Of a DNA stretch of 64,000 nt, positions 49,238 through 59,122 are shown piece after piece. The notes under the pieces are model-generated. The model was not told where the DNA came from, ran no database searches, and was given only the letters and a program-made list of their open reading frames with translations. Each line of letters starts with the position of its first letter. The stretch's first letter is position 1. Source of the DNA: Desulfobulbus oralis (GTDB taxonomy: Bacteria; Desulfobacterota; Desulfobulbia; Desulfobulbales; Desulfobulbaceae); the NCBI RefSeq assembly GCF_002952055.1, contig NZ_CP021255.1, positions 1,180,851 through 1,244,850 on the forward strand, written 5' to 3'. A program made the position numbers and the translations under genes.

Positions 49238-49669
49238 ATGAAAACCTACTTCACCCCGGTCGAGAAGATTGAACGGAAATGGTATGTGGCCGATGCCGAC
49301 GGCAAGACGCTGGGGCGTGTGGCTGCCGAGGTGGCTGTGTTGCTGCGCGGCAAGCATAAGCCAAGCTTCTGCACTTTTCAGGATAACGGCGACTTCGTCA
49401 TTGTGGTCAATGCCGAGCGCATCCACCTGAGCGGTGACAAGCTGGAACAGAAGGTCTATTACCGGCATTCCGGTTATCCGGGTGGTCTCAAGGAAACCAC
49501 GGCCCGCGAGTTGCTGGCCAAGGATCCGGAAGAGATGATCCGCAAGGCTGTTCGCGGCATGCTGCCCAAAAACAAGCTGGGGCGGGCCCAGTTGAAGAAG
49601 CTCAAGGTTTATGCGGGCCAGGAGCATCCGCATCAGGCCCAGAAGCCGGAAATTTACGAGATTCGCTAA
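49238..49669 (+). CDS. rplM: 50S ribosomal protein L13
   Basis: This 143-residue L13 has [26 protein letters not shown] at the start, LRGKHKPSF-type text, and [20 protein letters not shown] and [13 protein letters not shown], all diagnostic. It is followed after 11 bases by rpsI, the usual pair. Confidence 0.98.
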   Translation: MKTYFTPVEKIERKWYVADADGKTLGRVAAEVAVLLRGKHKPSFCTFQDNGDFVIVVNAERIHLSGDKLEQKVYYRHSGYPGGLKETTARELLAKDPEEMIRKAVRGMLPKNKLGRAQLKKLKVYAGQEHPHQAQKPEIYEIR

Positions 49670-49680
49670 CAGGAGCACGT

Positions 49681-50073
49681 ATGGTTCAGGAAAAAACCTA
49701 CGCAACCGGCAAAAGAAAGACGGCAATCGCCCGTGTCTGGCTGAAGCCGGGGAGCGGCAAAGTGGCTGTCAATGCCATGGAGCCGGCCGAGTATTTCGGT
49801 AATCTCTACTATGAACCCAAACTGAGCAAGCCCTTTGCCGTGACCAATACCACGGACAACTACGACGTGGTTGCGACTGTGGCAGGCGGCGGCAAGAGCG
49901 CCCAGGTTGACGCGCTGGTACATGGTATTGCCCGTGCCCTGCAGGAAGTGGATCCGGAAATGCGGCATTCCCTGAAAAAAGCCGGTCTTCTGACTCGCGA
50001 TCCGCGTGGCAAGGAACGTAAAAAGTACGGCCTTCGTTCTGCCCGCGCCCGGTTCCAGTTCTCCAAGCGTTAA
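49681..50073 (+). CDS. rpsI: 30S ribosomal protein S9
   Basis: This 130-residue S9 carries YATGKRKTAIARVWLKPG at the start and the invariant end RKKYGLRSARARFQFSKR. AGGAGC lies before the ATG. A strong terminator follows. Confidence 0.98.
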   Translation: MVQEKTYATGKRKTAIARVWLKPGSGKVAVNAMEPAEYFGNLYYEPKLSKPFAVTNTTDNYDVVATVAGGGKSAQVDALVHGIARALQEVDPEMRHSLKKAGLLTRDPRGKERKKYGLRSARARFQFSKR

Positions 50074-50112
50074 TCGGCAAACTGTTCTTTCGCATTTTGT
50101 CGTTGATTTTTC

Positions 50113-50147
50113 AGGGATAACGAGCAGGCTCGTTATCCCTTTTTTTT
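50113..50147 (+). terminator. Rho-independent terminator after rpsI
   Basis: A perfect 12-bp stem, GGGATAACGAGC with GCTCGTTATCCC, has a 2-base spacer between arms and is followed by eight T residues. Confidence 0.92.
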
Positions 50148-50232
50148 ATTGTTTCAGCAGGTGGCGCTCAGAACGGGACAGCCGCTGCCTCGCTCATTTT
50201 TCCACTCTTGTCTTGAACGAGGAGGATTCGTG

Positions 50233-51273
50233 ATGCTCGATGTCGGCATTATAGGGGCTTCCGGCTATACGGGCGTTGAGTTGGCCCGGATTCTTGCGGT
50301 GCATCCCGAGGTCAGGCTGACGGTGGCCACTTCCCGCCAGTATGCGGGCAGAAAAATGGCCGAGGTTTTTCCCAGCCTGGCCAAGCGGCTCGATGTGCTC
50401 TGCGAGAATCTGACGGTGGACGAACTCCTGCCGCGTGCGGATTTTTTCTTTGCCGCAGTGCCGCACAAGACCGCCATGGACATTGTGCCCAAGCTCTTGG
50501 CAGCCGGCAAAAAGGTGGTGGATCTGAGCGCCGATTACCGCCTCCACGATCAGCGGGTCTATGAGGAGTGGTACCAGCCCCACAGCAGTCCGGAGTTTCT
50601 GGCCGAAGCCGTGTATGGCCTGCCGGAGCTGTACCGTGACCAAATCAGAACAGCGAGACTGGTGGCGAATCCGGGCTGCTATCCGACTTCGGTCATCCTG
50701 GCGCTGACCCCGCTGTTGCGGGAGGACCTGATTGAGCCGGGCACCCTCGTCATCGATTCCAAATCCGGCACCTCGGGAGCAGGCCGCAGCGCCAGTGTCG
50801 CCAATCTCTACTGTGAGGTGGCGGACAGCTTCAGGGCCTACAAGGTGGGTGGCAAGCATCGCCACACCCCGGAAATCGAGCAGGAACTCAGCCTGGCTGC
50901 AGGAGCTCCGGTGCGTGTGACTTTCACGCCGCATCTGTTGCCCATTTCCCGCGGGATCCTGAGCACCAGCTACGCCACGCTCACCCCCAGGGGGGCAAAG
51001 GCCGACATCTTCGCACTCTATGAAGCTGCCTACAAGGACGAACCCTTTGTGCGCGTGCTGGCGCCAGGTGAGCAGCCTGCCACCCACAACGTGCGCGCTT
51101 CCAATTGCTGCGACATTGCCTTTGCGCTCGACCATCGCACGGGCCGCATCATCGTCACCTCGGCTATCGACAATATTGGCAAGGGCGCATCCGGCCAGGC
51201 CGTACAGAACATGAATCTCATGCAGGGCTTTGCCGAGGGTACCGCACTGATGGGGCCGGCCTGCTTCCCCTGA
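50233..51273 (+). CDS. argC: N-acetyl-gamma-glutamyl-phosphate reductase
   Basis: ArgC reduces N-acetylglutamyl phosphate to the semialdehyde in arginine synthesis. The 346 residues show the NADP loop [14 protein letters not shown], the active-site Cys in [15 protein letters not shown] (about residue 148), [12 protein letters not shown] and the His in [12 protein letters not shown]. The ATG at 50233 follows GGAGGATTC. Its stop overlaps the truA start (TGATG). Confidence 0.96.
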   Translation: MLDVGIIGASGYTGVELARILAVHPEVRLTVATSRQYAGRKMAEVFPSLAKRLDVLCENLTVDELLPRADFFFAAVPHKTAMDIVPKLLAAGKKVVDLSADYRLHDQRVYEEWYQPHSSPEFLAEAVYGLPELYRDQIRTARLVANPGCYPTSVILALTPLLREDLIEPGTLVIDSKSGTSGAGRSASVANLYCEVADSFRAYKVGGKHRHTPEIEQELSLAAGAPVRVTFTPHLLPISRGILSTSYATLTPRGAKADIFALYEAAYKDEPFVRVLAPGEQPATHNVRASNCCDIAFALDHRTGRIIVTSAIDNIGKGASGQAVQNMNLMQGFAEGTALMGPACFP

Positions 51274-52043
51274 TGTCTCGTCTCATCAGGCTGCTGCTGG
51301 CCTACGACGGTACGGCCTATTCGGGCTGGCAGCGGCAGGCCCAGGGTGAAAGCACGGTGCAGGCCACGCTGGAGGCAAGACTGGCGCTCATCTGCGGTCA
51401 TGCGGTCACGCTGCACGGCGCAGGCCGCACGGATGCGGGGGTGCACGCTCTGGGCATGGTGGCCCACTTTCAGACCATGGTCAGTCACCCGCTGGCCGCC
51501 TTCTCCAGGGGCCTGAATGCCCTCCTGCCGCCGGATATCCGCATCCTGGAGGCACGCGAAGCCGGGCCGAACTTCCACAGCCGCTTCAGCGCCTGCGCCA
51601 AAATCTATCGCTACGATTTTTATACCGGCCAGATTCTGCCGCCTACCCGGCGGCTCTACCTGGGCCATATTCCCGGTGATTTCGATGTGATCCCGGCTAG
51701 GGCCGCGCTGGCTCTGCTCTTGGGCAGCCATGATTTTCTGTGCTTTGCCCACGCGCCCGACCTGCATGAAGGCGGCCGCGGCACGGTGCGCACCCTCTAT
51801 GCCGCCACTTGTGAGGCCATGCCGGATTTGCCCGGGGGCTGGTCACTCAGGCTCAAGGGCGACGGCTTTTTGCGGCAGTCGGTCCGTATCATGACCGGCA
51901 CAATCGTGGAAATCGGCCAGGGTAAAAGAATGGTCGCCAGCATCCCGGCCATTCTGGCCGCAAAAGACCGCCGTCTGGCTGGCAAAACGGCACCCGCCTG
52001 CGGCCTTTTTCTGGAACAGGTCCTGTATCCTGAAGGAGTGTAG
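51273..52043 (+). CDS. truA: tRNA pseudouridine(38-40) synthase
   Basis: This 256-residue TruA has YDGTAYSGWQRQ at the start and the catalytic Asp in GAGRTDAGVHALG. LNALLPPDIRI and FHSRFSACAKIYRYDF are typical. The start overlaps the argC stop, and maf follows after 2 bases. Confidence 0.95.
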   Translation: MSRLIRLLLAYDGTAYSGWQRQAQGESTVQATLEARLALICGHAVTLHGAGRTDAGVHALGMVAHFQTMVSHPLAAFSRGLNALLPPDIRILEAREAGPNFHSRFSACAKIYRYDFYTGQILPPTRRLYLGHIPGDFDVIPARAALALLLGSHDFLCFAHAPDLHEGGRGTVRTLYAATCEAMPDLPGGWSLRLKGDGFLRQSVRIMTGTIVEIGQGKRMVASIPAILAAKDRRLAGKTAPACGLFLEQVLYPEGV

Positions 52044-52045
52044 CC

Positions 52046-52657
52046 ATGTTTGTCGCTGCCTGTCCCCTTGTCCTGGCCTCTGCCTCACCCCGGCGACAAG
52101 AGCTGCTGCGCGTGCTGGGCCTGGATTTTGTCTGCATTCCGGCCGAGATCGACGAAAGCGCCTGGCCCGGTGAGGATGCGGCCGGTTTTGCCACACGCAT
52201 GGCCCGGGAGAAGGCCGGAGCGGTGGCCCGGGCGCAGCCTGCCGCTGCCTGTGTGATCGGCGCCGATACCGTGGTTGCCATAGATGGCCGCGTTCTTGGC
52301 AAACCGCAGAATCATGCCGAGGCGCTGGCCTTTCTTTCGCTGCTGAACGGCCGGACGCACACCGTAATCACGGGTTACAACGTCAGGGTGGGGCAGCGCG
52401 GTCTCAATCTTTCCGGCCATGTCTGCAGCCGGGTACAGTTCGGCAATTTCCCGGAAGAGGTCTTGGCCGCCTATGCGGCGACCCCTGAGCCCATGGACAA
52501 GGCCGGGGCCTATGCCATGCAGGGCGCGGGCTGTTTTCTTGTGAGGGCTGTCGATGGGTCCAGCAGCAATGTCATCGGCCTGCCGGTCGGGGAACTGGTG
52601 CAACTGCTCCTGCAGCAGCAGATTATTGCACCAGTTGGCGGGAGCCTTTGCAGATGA
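52046..52657 (+). CDS. maf: Maf-family nucleotide pyrophosphatase
   Basis: This 203-residue house-cleaning NTP pyrophosphatase has the N-terminal SASPRRQELLRVLGLDF motif, the central GADTVVAIDGRVLGKP with acidic catalytic residues, and GAYAMQGAGCFLV near the end. It converges on dctM with only 3 bases between the stops. I see no terminator there, so transcripts probably overlap. Confidence 0.93.
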   Translation: MFVAACPLVLASASPRRQELLRVLGLDFVCIPAEIDESAWPGEDAAGFATRMAREKAGAVARAQPAAACVIGADTVVAIDGRVLGKPQNHAEALAFLSLLNGRTHTVITGYNVRVGQRGLNLSGHVCSRVQFGNFPEEVLAAYAATPEPMDKAGAYAMQGAGCFLVRAVDGSSSNVIGLPVGELVQLLLQQQIIAPVGGSLCR

Positions 52658-52660
52658 AGC

Positions 52661-53974
52661 TTAATGGAAACCGCCCATCATACCTCGAACAGGGCCCAGG
52701 ACGATGTCCGGCCAGATGCAGATGGCCAGAATGGCAATGACCATCGTGCAGATGAAGGGAAATGCGCCCCTGTAAATGGTCATGATCGGGATATGCCTGC
52801 ACACACTGCGCACCACGAAGACGTTCAGTCCTACGGGGGGCGAGATGCCTGCCAGTACCATCATCATGGTCACAAAAACACCAAACCACACCGGGTCGAC
52901 GCCGTACTGTTGGGTGATCGGAAACATAAAGGGCATGGTCAGCACCAGGATCGACGTGGATTCGAGGATGCAGCCCAGTATCAGGAACAAAACGAACATG
53001 GCGAACAACAGCGTGTTGTAGGACATGTTGAAGCCCACAAACATATCAACCATATGCCGGGTCGTGCCGGTGGTGACCATGAAGCGGGCCATGAGCCAAC
53101 CGCCAATAAAGAGGAAGAAAATGGCGGCACTCATCTTGGCTCCTTCCTTGAAGGCAGGTACAAGTAATTTTTTGGTTAAACGGCCCATGCACAGGGCAAT
53201 GAGCATAACGCCGATCACACCCAGTGCAGCGGCTTCGGTGGGGGTGGCCAGTCCGCCGTAAATGCCGCCGATGACGATCATGAAGGTGAGCATGACCGGA
53301 ATTGCGGCGGGAAGGCAGTGAATACGTTCCTTCCAAGTGGCATGCAGTTGTTTGGGCCCCATGGCGGGGGTGATGCAGCACCGGATTACGCAATACAAGG
53401 AAAACAGCGCCGTAGTCAGCAGGCCGGGACCAAGAATAGCTATAAACATTTCACCTGCCGACTGATCTGTCAAAACGGCATAGATGATGACAAAGACTGA
53501 TGGCGGAATAATGGCAGCCAGGCCTCCAGATGCGGCAATGGCGCCAGAAGCCATTCCTTTGTCATACCCTGCCTTTTCCAGTTCAGGAATGACCGTGGAG
53601 GCCATGGTGGCAGCCGCTGCCGCAGTGGACCCGGTGACTGCGCCGAAGCTGGCGGCGGCCATGATGCCTGCTGCCGCAAGACCGCCGGGCAGGAAGCCGA
53701 TCCATCGCCGGAAAGCGACAAACAACTCGCTTACAATGCCGGTATGATAGGCGATGGACCCCATGAAGATGAAGAGCGGGATGCTCATTAAAGAAAAGTT
53801 GCTGGCCTGCTCCCATGCCACAAACATGGTTTGGGTGGCTGCGTTGACTGGCCCTAGCGTGAAGCATAAGCCGGTGCTGGCAACCACGCACATGGCATAG
53901 GCCATGGGCATGCCGAGTACGGCAAGGGCAAGCATGGTAATGATTCCTGCATAGCCGAGCATGACCATACTCAT
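52661..53974 (-). CDS. dctM: TRAP transporter large permease DctM
   Basis: This 437-residue large membrane subunit has about 12 spans and the family segments PLFIFMGSIAYHTGIVSELF, GSTAAAAATMASTVIPELEKAGY and IIPPSVFVIIYAVLT. It overlaps dctQ by 4 bases. It imports an organic acid with sodium or proton gradient energy, together with DctP and DctQ. Confidence 0.94.
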   Translation of the reverse strand: MSMVMLGYAGIITMLALAVLGMPMAYAMCVVASTGLCFTLGPVNAATQTMFVAWEQASNFSLMSIPLFIFMGSIAYHTGIVSELFVAFRRWIGFLPGGLAAAGIMAAASFGAVTGSTAAAAATMASTVIPELEKAGYDKGMASGAIAASGGLAAIIPPSVFVIIYAVLTDQSAGEMFIAILGPGLLTTALFSLYCVIRCCITPAMGPKQLHATWKERIHCLPAAIPVMLTFMIVIGGIYGGLATPTEAAALGVIGVMLIALCMGRLTKKLLVPAFKEGAKMSAAIFFLFIGGWLMARFMVTTGTTRHMVDMFVGFNMSYNTLLFAMFVLFLILGCILESTSILVLTMPFMFPITQQYGVDPVWFGVFVTMMMVLAGISPPVGLNVFVVRSVCRHIPIMTIYRGAFPFICTMVIAILAICIWPDIVLGPVRGMMGGFH

Positions 53975-54564
53975 GATTTGCCTCCTGCGCGAAGTTTGCG
54001 GTAGCAGTCAATTGCATTGCTCAGCAGCGCGAGGGCCAGTATCAGAAAACCCAAGGTCATGATCACGCGCATGGGCCAGAAGGGGGCGCGGAAGTCCGTG
54101 CCGCTTTCCTGCATAAGATACGACGTGCGGATTTCGATGCTGCTGCGGATGGTTGCAGCCAGCATCCACAGAAAGCAGAGTGAACGGGTCAGCATGTCGC
54201 AGATCAGTTGGGCTTTCTTGGAATAGCGAGCGTACAGGATGTCAAGCAGGATGTGGCCGCGGTCCAGTTCTACCCGGGGCACGGCGAGAAAGATGCCTGC
54301 AATGAGGAAGAGCCCGCTGCCTTCGATAGCCCAGGAGAGGGGCGTAGCAAAGAAATTGCGGCCTGTTACGTCGATCAGGATGACGATCAGAATGGCCGGG
54401 TAGAACAGGTACATGCTGAATCCCAGAATGAAATTGGCCAATTTGTCCACAACTTTCATCCATCGCGTGGGCGGCGGGGCGGGCACCGGCTCGACCGATA
54501 CATCCTCCGACGCCAGTTCGGCCCGGCCGGTTGTCGGGTCGGTATGGTTTTCTTGAGCTGTCAT
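53971..54564 (-). CDS. dctQ: TRAP transporter small permease DctQ
   Basis: This 197-residue protein has four spans (MYLFYPAILIVILIDVTGR, ATPLSWAIEGSGLFLIAGIF and two more) after a hydrophilic 50-residue N-terminus rich in Pro/Glu. I chose the ATG at 54564 (MTAQENHTD), which has AGGA upstream, over one 32 codons earlier. It links dctP and dctM. Confidence 0.88.
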   Translation of the reverse strand: MTAQENHTDPTTGRAELASEDVSVEPVPAPPPTRWMKVVDKLANFILGFSMYLFYPAILIVILIDVTGRNFFATPLSWAIEGSGLFLIAGIFLAVPRVELDRGHILLDILYARYSKKAQLICDMLTRSLCFLWMLAATIRSSIEIRTSYLMQESGTDFRAPFWPMRVIMTLGFLILALALLSNAIDCYRKLRAGGKS

Positions 54565-54646
54565 AGGCTGATTTTCCTGAAAAGAAATGGTGTCCGGGGC
54601 TCCGACAAGCGAAGCCCCGACGGACTGTGCTGACCGATGTGCCGGC

Positions 54647-55966
54647 TTAAAAACCGTCAATGATGCCGTGGATCATGTTCTTGGGATCCTGCACGTATTC
54701 ACGGATCTGCCGGATGCTCATGGCGTTGTACTTGGCAGCTGCGGCGCGGAAATCCCTGACGAACTGGTTGCCGGGCAGCCCTTTGCCTTCGCAGTCCTTG
54801 GCAAAGGACTTCCAGACTTCGTCGCCCACGGCAACCCAGCGTTTCTTTTCCTCGGGTTCCAGAATGATGATTTCGTTGCCTGCGGCCTTGAGACCTTCAA
54901 AACCGCGGTCCTCAAGCTTGGTGTAACCTTCGGACATGTGGTTGGCTGCCAGACGGAATTTGAAGTACAGTTCCCGCTGCATTTCTTTGGAGAAACCAGC
55001 CCATGTTTTTTTGTTGATGCCATAGCTTATGGCAGTGTTGGCCATGCCGGTGACCGTGATGTATTTGGCCACTTCGTGGAATCGCCAGGGAATCATGCTG
55101 CCTACGGCCCAGGCCACACCGTCAACGACGCCGCGCTGCAGACCAACAAAAACGTCGGGCGTGGGGATAGCGACGGGAGTTGCGCCTAGGGCAATGAGCG
55201 TGTCACGCATAACGCGGCTGCCGAAACCCATGATGCGTTTACCTTTGAGGTCTTCCAGTTTGCGTATAGGCGTGGTGCAGATGAGCCCCTGCACATCGAA
55301 GTGGGGGATCCATGCCAGGTGTATCTGCTGGGCCTCAAACTCTTTTTTGAAGTATTTCGGGTACATTTCCTCCATGATCTGGGTGGCCACCACCACGCTG
55401 TTGGATAGAAAGGGCAGACCGTCGGCGTGGAACAGATTGAATGCACCCTGATTGTGGATGTGGTAGGCCTGGCCAATGTCGACCAGACCGGCGCGGAGAG
55501 CTTTCCAGCCGTCCACCAGGCTGTGCAGGGACTGGCCGAAGTAACGATCGAATCTCAAGCGGCCTTCAAAGAGATATTCCAGATAGCTGAAGGTTTCCCA
55601 GTGAATGCCATGGCCGATGTCGCCGGCGTTGGGATAGTAGCAGGAGCACTTGAGGGTAATGGCGTCCTTCTTGAAATCCCCGGGTTTCATCTGGGCCTTG
55701 TCTTCGGGCTTCAGCGGGCGGTCCTTGGCCTCGGCACCGTAGTAGATCCAGCCCGTGTCGTTATCGGCTGTCCGCTCCGGCGTGATTTGCGTTACATAGG
55801 GCATGTTGCCGGGAGAGGCCTCAAAGTCGGCTGGCGAGTCCCCTTCGGCAAAGGCCAGCTTGTCCAGCAGGGAATTGCCAAAGGAAGCGGCAACGGCCGT
55901 GGCAGCGGCGTTGCGCAAAAAGGTGCGGCGGGTTTGGGAGAAGGGAACTGTGGTGGCAGATTTCAT
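54647..55966 (-). CDS. dctP: TRAP transporter solute receptor DctP with Tat signal
   Basis: The 439-residue periplasmic receptor carries a twin-arginine signal (TRRTFLRNAAATAVAASFGNSLLDKLAFA), so it folds before export. The mature part is longer than usual (insert around residues 60-110) and contains the ligand-Arg region LKGKRIMGFGSRVMRDTLIALGATPVAI. A sigma54 promoter about 190 bases upstream and the nearby PAS activator suggest substrate-induced expression. The ligand is unknown; a carboxylate or C3 sulfonate are candidates. Confidence 0.9.
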   Translation of the reverse strand: MKSATTVPFSQTRRTFLRNAAATAVAASFGNSLLDKLAFAEGDSPADFEASPGNMPYVTQITPERTADNDTGWIYYGAEAKDRPLKPEDKAQMKPGDFKKDAITLKCSCYYPNAGDIGHGIHWETFSYLEYLFEGRLRFDRYFGQSLHSLVDGWKALRAGLVDIGQAYHIHNQGAFNLFHADGLPFLSNSVVVATQIMEEMYPKYFKKEFEAQQIHLAWIPHFDVQGLICTTPIRKLEDLKGKRIMGFGSRVMRDTLIALGATPVAIPTPDVFVGLQRGVVDGVAWAVGSMIPWRFHEVAKYITVTGMANTAISYGINKKTWAGFSKEMQRELYFKFRLAANHMSEGYTKLEDRGFEGLKAAGNEIIILEPEEKKRWVAVGDEVWKSFAKDCEGKGLPGNQFVRDFRAAAAKYNAMSIRQIREYVQDPKNMIHGIIDGF

Positions 55967-56047
55967 AAGTTTTCTCCTGAATGAATTATGTTTGAGGCAG
56001 TTGCGACCGCGTGTTCAGAGGTTGCTTGGTGCTCGGGCGGTTTACAT

Positions 56048-56108
56048 ACACACAACTGTCCCGCAAAACTCCCGCAAAACATTGATGAGTTGCGGGACAG
56101 TTGTGTGT
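56048..56108. repeat. 19-bp perfect inverted repeat with tandem 11-bp repeats in the dctP leader
   Basis: The arms ACACACAACTGTCCCGCAA (56048-56066) and its exact complement (56090-56108) flank a 23-base loop. TCCCGCAAAAC occurs twice in perfect tandem (56059-56069, 56070-56080), one helical turn apart, and a third copy is inverted in the right arm. It lies downstream of the -12 element, in the untranslated leader, so it may be an operator or an RNA hairpin. No T-run follows. Confidence 0.8.
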
Positions 56109-56151
56109 TGCTAAAAAGAAAGTGTTGCAAGAAGCGGTAATAATGCTGCAA

Positions 56152-56169
56152 TTGCAATATGTGTGCCAA
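56152..56169 (-). promoter_or_regulatory. Sigma54 (-24/-12) promoter of dctPQM
   Basis: Read on the minus strand: TTGGCACACATATTGCAA, a full match to TGGCAC-N5-TTGCA with GG and GC 10 bases apart. Transcription would begin near 56142, leaving a leader of about 176 bases. Just upstream, an AT-rich inverted repeat AAATATTC-N14-GAATATTT (56193-56222) is a possible activator site. Confidence 0.82.
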
Positions 56170-56560
56170 AAATATAGGATATTTTTTATATTAAATATTC
56201 TTATTCCAATTATCGAATATTTTTATAAAAAGCCACAGGTTAGCATCAAACGGAGCAAGAGACCGGAAATCAGGTTGCCATGACGTTCCCGGAAGTGTCC
56301 CTTATGCGGTACACAGTGTCCTGCCCGATGACAAGGTGATGGTTGCCCAACAAAACGGGAAAAAGGCAAACCTGCGTGGAGTGGTGGTGATTCTCTGGTC
56401 GGGGGCGGCTTTTTCGTTGGGTAAAATGAGCTGATTTGCGGGGCAGACTTCCGGGAGCGTCGGCATGGATCGGGGCAATTTGGGCAAGGATGGCAATTCC
56501 TTTCGTGAAAACGACAGGTCAGGTACAAGACCAGACCCGCCGGAGCGAACCAGGGGGCAT

Positions 56561-57260
56561 ACCGTTCTTCAACTCTAAAATCTTTTAATCCATGGAAAAC
56601 TGAGCCAAAGTCCGTACACGGGCTTTTTTGAGCTGCTGCCATGCCGGTAGAAGGCGATCTGTTGCATGAGTTCATCATCTTTGAGTTGAAAGCGCTGCCG
56701 CTACGGTTGGACGGGAAGATTGGCGCACAGATTGGATGGTTACTCGGTAAGCGCAAAAAATGTGCCGCTTGTGACCGGTCGCGGCAGGACGTCGCTGCAT
56801 GCCGATTTGTGTATTACGCTGTGATTGGGCAACTACCAGGTTTTTTTACTCGGTGGACGGATTCCGGTGTCGGAAGCATGGACGGACGCCATGGTCCGAA
56901 CTGGAGCCGATACAGTGCACATGTGACAGATTGGTCAGAAAATGGCGCAGATCGTGAGTCGCATCCGATGTGGGCTCCCAGCGGGCATCGGATCAATGCG
57001 TGACAAATCACCGCACCTCCTGTTTTCTGGAACAGATATTGCCCTTGAAAGAACAACCTGTTCACGCTTGGGAGGAAAGCCTTATGATGCAGAGAGCACT
57101 TGCAGCCGAAGTCACGCTCAGCTTGAGCGTGGAACCGTCTCGGGAGGAGCAGGAAATCTGCACTGCGGAGGGTATTCCGCTTGCCGTGGTAGACCGCGAG
57201 GCGGAATTGTTTGGCACGAGCTACGCTATCACGCTTGATCACAAGTGCTTTCTGGTCATT
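56561..57260 (+). pseudogene. Decayed second copy of the PAS-type sigma54 activator gene
   Basis: 56561-56650 resembles the 5' end of the intact gene at 57583 (TCCATGGAAAA, CCAAAGTCCGTAC and TTTGAGCTGCT recur in order). 56655-56705 then resembles 58525-58575 (GATCT, CATCTTTGAG and TGAA in order), which implies an internal deletion. Near 57170-57215 a frame reading TAEGIPLAVVDREAELFG recalls NAEGISFRYPLMNDQAELLG of the intact protein. The rest of 56223-57582 shows no other gene. Confidence 0.55.
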
Positions 57261-57582
57261 AAACCGGTCTGGCTCGGATTTTGCGGTCCGCGGCGGGAAG
57301 GTACTTGGCCTACAGAAATGTCTGAATAAAATATATAATAATATCGGAGTGATGAACAGTTGAGAAGATGGTGAAACGATTTGTTTGACACAGGGTCGGT
57401 ACAGAATGTACCAGCGTGGAGCAAGTCGTGCGGCGATTGCCGGTCTCTGGCAGGAGCGACCCAGAGGCAGGCAAGGGCATTGCGTCACTGGGTAAATTTG
57501 GGTAATATGCCAAAATATCACGTAAAAAAGGAGAATATTGGTCCAAAGCCCATCCCGCCAAGACGCAAAAGAATAAACTACC

Positions 57583-59043
57583 ATGCAGTTCTTCAATCCC
57601 AAAATCGTCAACTCCATGGAAAAACTGGCCCAAAGTCCGTACGCGGGTTTCTTTGAGCTGCTACATACCGGCATCGCCCTCATGTCGGCGGAGGGCAATT
57701 TTCTGTACAGCAACAAAGCCTTCATCAAGCTGTTCAACCTGCCGGTCGACATCATTGGCAAGCATGTGTCGGATTTCTTCCTTACCGCCGAGCAGGGCGT
57801 TATGAGCGCCATCCGCGACCGGAAGATGGTTGTCTGCTCCAGCCTGACCACCACCAACGCCGAGGGCATTTCCTTCCGCTATCCGCTGATGAACGATCAG
57901 GCCGAGCTGCTGGGCATCATTCTGGAGAGTATTCCCAGCACCTTCGGCGAAACCACGCTGAGTGACCTCATGTCCAGCGTGCGCGAAATTGAGCAGAGCA
58001 CCAGCTACCTTGAGCAAAAGGCCAACCGGAAGCACGGGATGCTGCACACCTTTGACAGCATCATCGGCGAAAGCAAAGCCATTCTGGAGATGAAGCGCTA
58101 CGGCCGACGTTTTGCCCGGAGCAAGGAGCCGGTTCTGGTGATCGGCGAAAGCGGTACGGGCAAGGAGCTGGTGGCCCAGGCCCTGCACTCGGCCAGCCCC
58201 CGCGCCAAGAACCCCTTCATCGTGGTCAACAGCGCGGCCCTGCCCCGGGAACTGATGGAATCCGAGCTGTTCGGCTACGAAGGCGGCGCCTTTACCGGGG
58301 CCAGGGCCGGCGGCGTGGTGGGCAAGTTTGAACAGGCCGACACTGGCACCATCTTTCTGGACGAAATCGGCGAGCTTCCGCTGCCGGTGCAGGCCAAGCT
58401 GCTCCGAGTGCTGGAAAGCGGAGAAATCCAGAAGATCGCCCACCGCGGGACGCTCCACTCTGACTTCCGCCTGATTGCAGCCACGAACCGGGACCTGAAC
58501 CACTATGTGGAGGAGGGCCGCTTCCGCGCCGATCTATATCATCGGCTGAACATCTTTGAGCTGAAGGTGCCGCCGCTGCGCGATCGCATCAGCGATATTC
58601 CCCTGCTGGCACGCCGCTTCATCGAAACGGAGGTTGGCCGTAAACGGTCCACGGAGATCCGCATTTCCAGCGAGACCTACCGCGCGTTCAGCCAGTACCC
58701 CTGGCAGGGCAACGTGCGCGAGCTCAAGAATGTACTGACCTATGCCCTGTACGCCCTGGAGGACAGCGACAACGTGCTTTCCCTGGAGCATCTGCCCCCG
58801 CGCTTTCTGCGCACCCTGGAGCTGGCCATGGAAAGGGACGAGGAAGCGCCGCTTGTGGAAATGCAGAATCTGGCCCAGGCCAATGCCCAAGCCGAGCGCA
58901 AGACGCTGGTGAACATGCTGGAAAAGATGCGCTACAACAAGACGCTGACCGCCCGGGCGCTGGGTATTTCCCGCAACAAGCTGTACCACAAACTGCATGA
59001 ATACGGGCTGCTTGAGGGTCTGGCGGATTCGAAGGAAGAGTGA
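57583..59043 (+). CDS. Sigma54-dependent transcriptional activator with PAS domain
   Basis: This 486-residue enhancer-binding protein has an N-terminal PAS domain (GFFELLHTGIALMSAEGNFLYSNKAF, about residues 25-120) and a short coiled linker. Its AAA+ core has GESGTGKE (about 188), GAFTGA (about 235) and Walker B GTIFLDEIGEL. A Fis-type HTH ends it (KTLTARALGISRNKLYHKL). It sits 1.6 kb from, and divergent to, the dctPQM operon with its sigma54 promoter, so it is the likely activator. The PAS ligand is unknown. It resembles RocR/PrpR-like regulators in plan. Confidence 0.9.
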   Translation: MQFFNPKIVNSMEKLAQSPYAGFFELLHTGIALMSAEGNFLYSNKAFIKLFNLPVDIIGKHVSDFFLTAEQGVMSAIRDRKMVVCSSLTTTNAEGISFRYPLMNDQAELLGIILESIPSTFGETTLSDLMSSVREIEQSTSYLEQKANRKHGMLHTFDSIIGESKAILEMKRYGRRFARSKEPVLVIGESGTGKELVAQALHSASPRAKNPFIVVNSAALPRELMESELFGYEGGAFTGARAGGVVGKFEQADTGTIFLDEIGELPLPVQAKLLRVLESGEIQKIAHRGTLHSDFRLIAATNRDLNHYVEEGRFRADLYHRLNIFELKVPPLRDRISDIPLLARRFIETEVGRKRSTEIRISSETYRAFSQYPWQGNVRELKNVLTYALYALEDSDNVLSLEHLPPRFLRTLELAMERDEEAPLVEMQNLAQANAQAERKTLVNMLEKMRYNKTLTARALGISRNKLYHKLHEYGLLEGLADSKEE

Positions 59044-59122
59044 GCGCAGCCAATGACGCCCGCGAAGAGCCGCCCCGGATGCCGCCCTGCCGGCCGGAGC
59101 GGTTTTTTTGTGGCCGGATTGC

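Noticed and set aside
56970-57329. A 119-codon plus-strand protein before the PAS activator
   Set aside because: Its only recognisable part resembles a fragment of the PAS region of the activator, so I treat it as part of the decayed duplicate.
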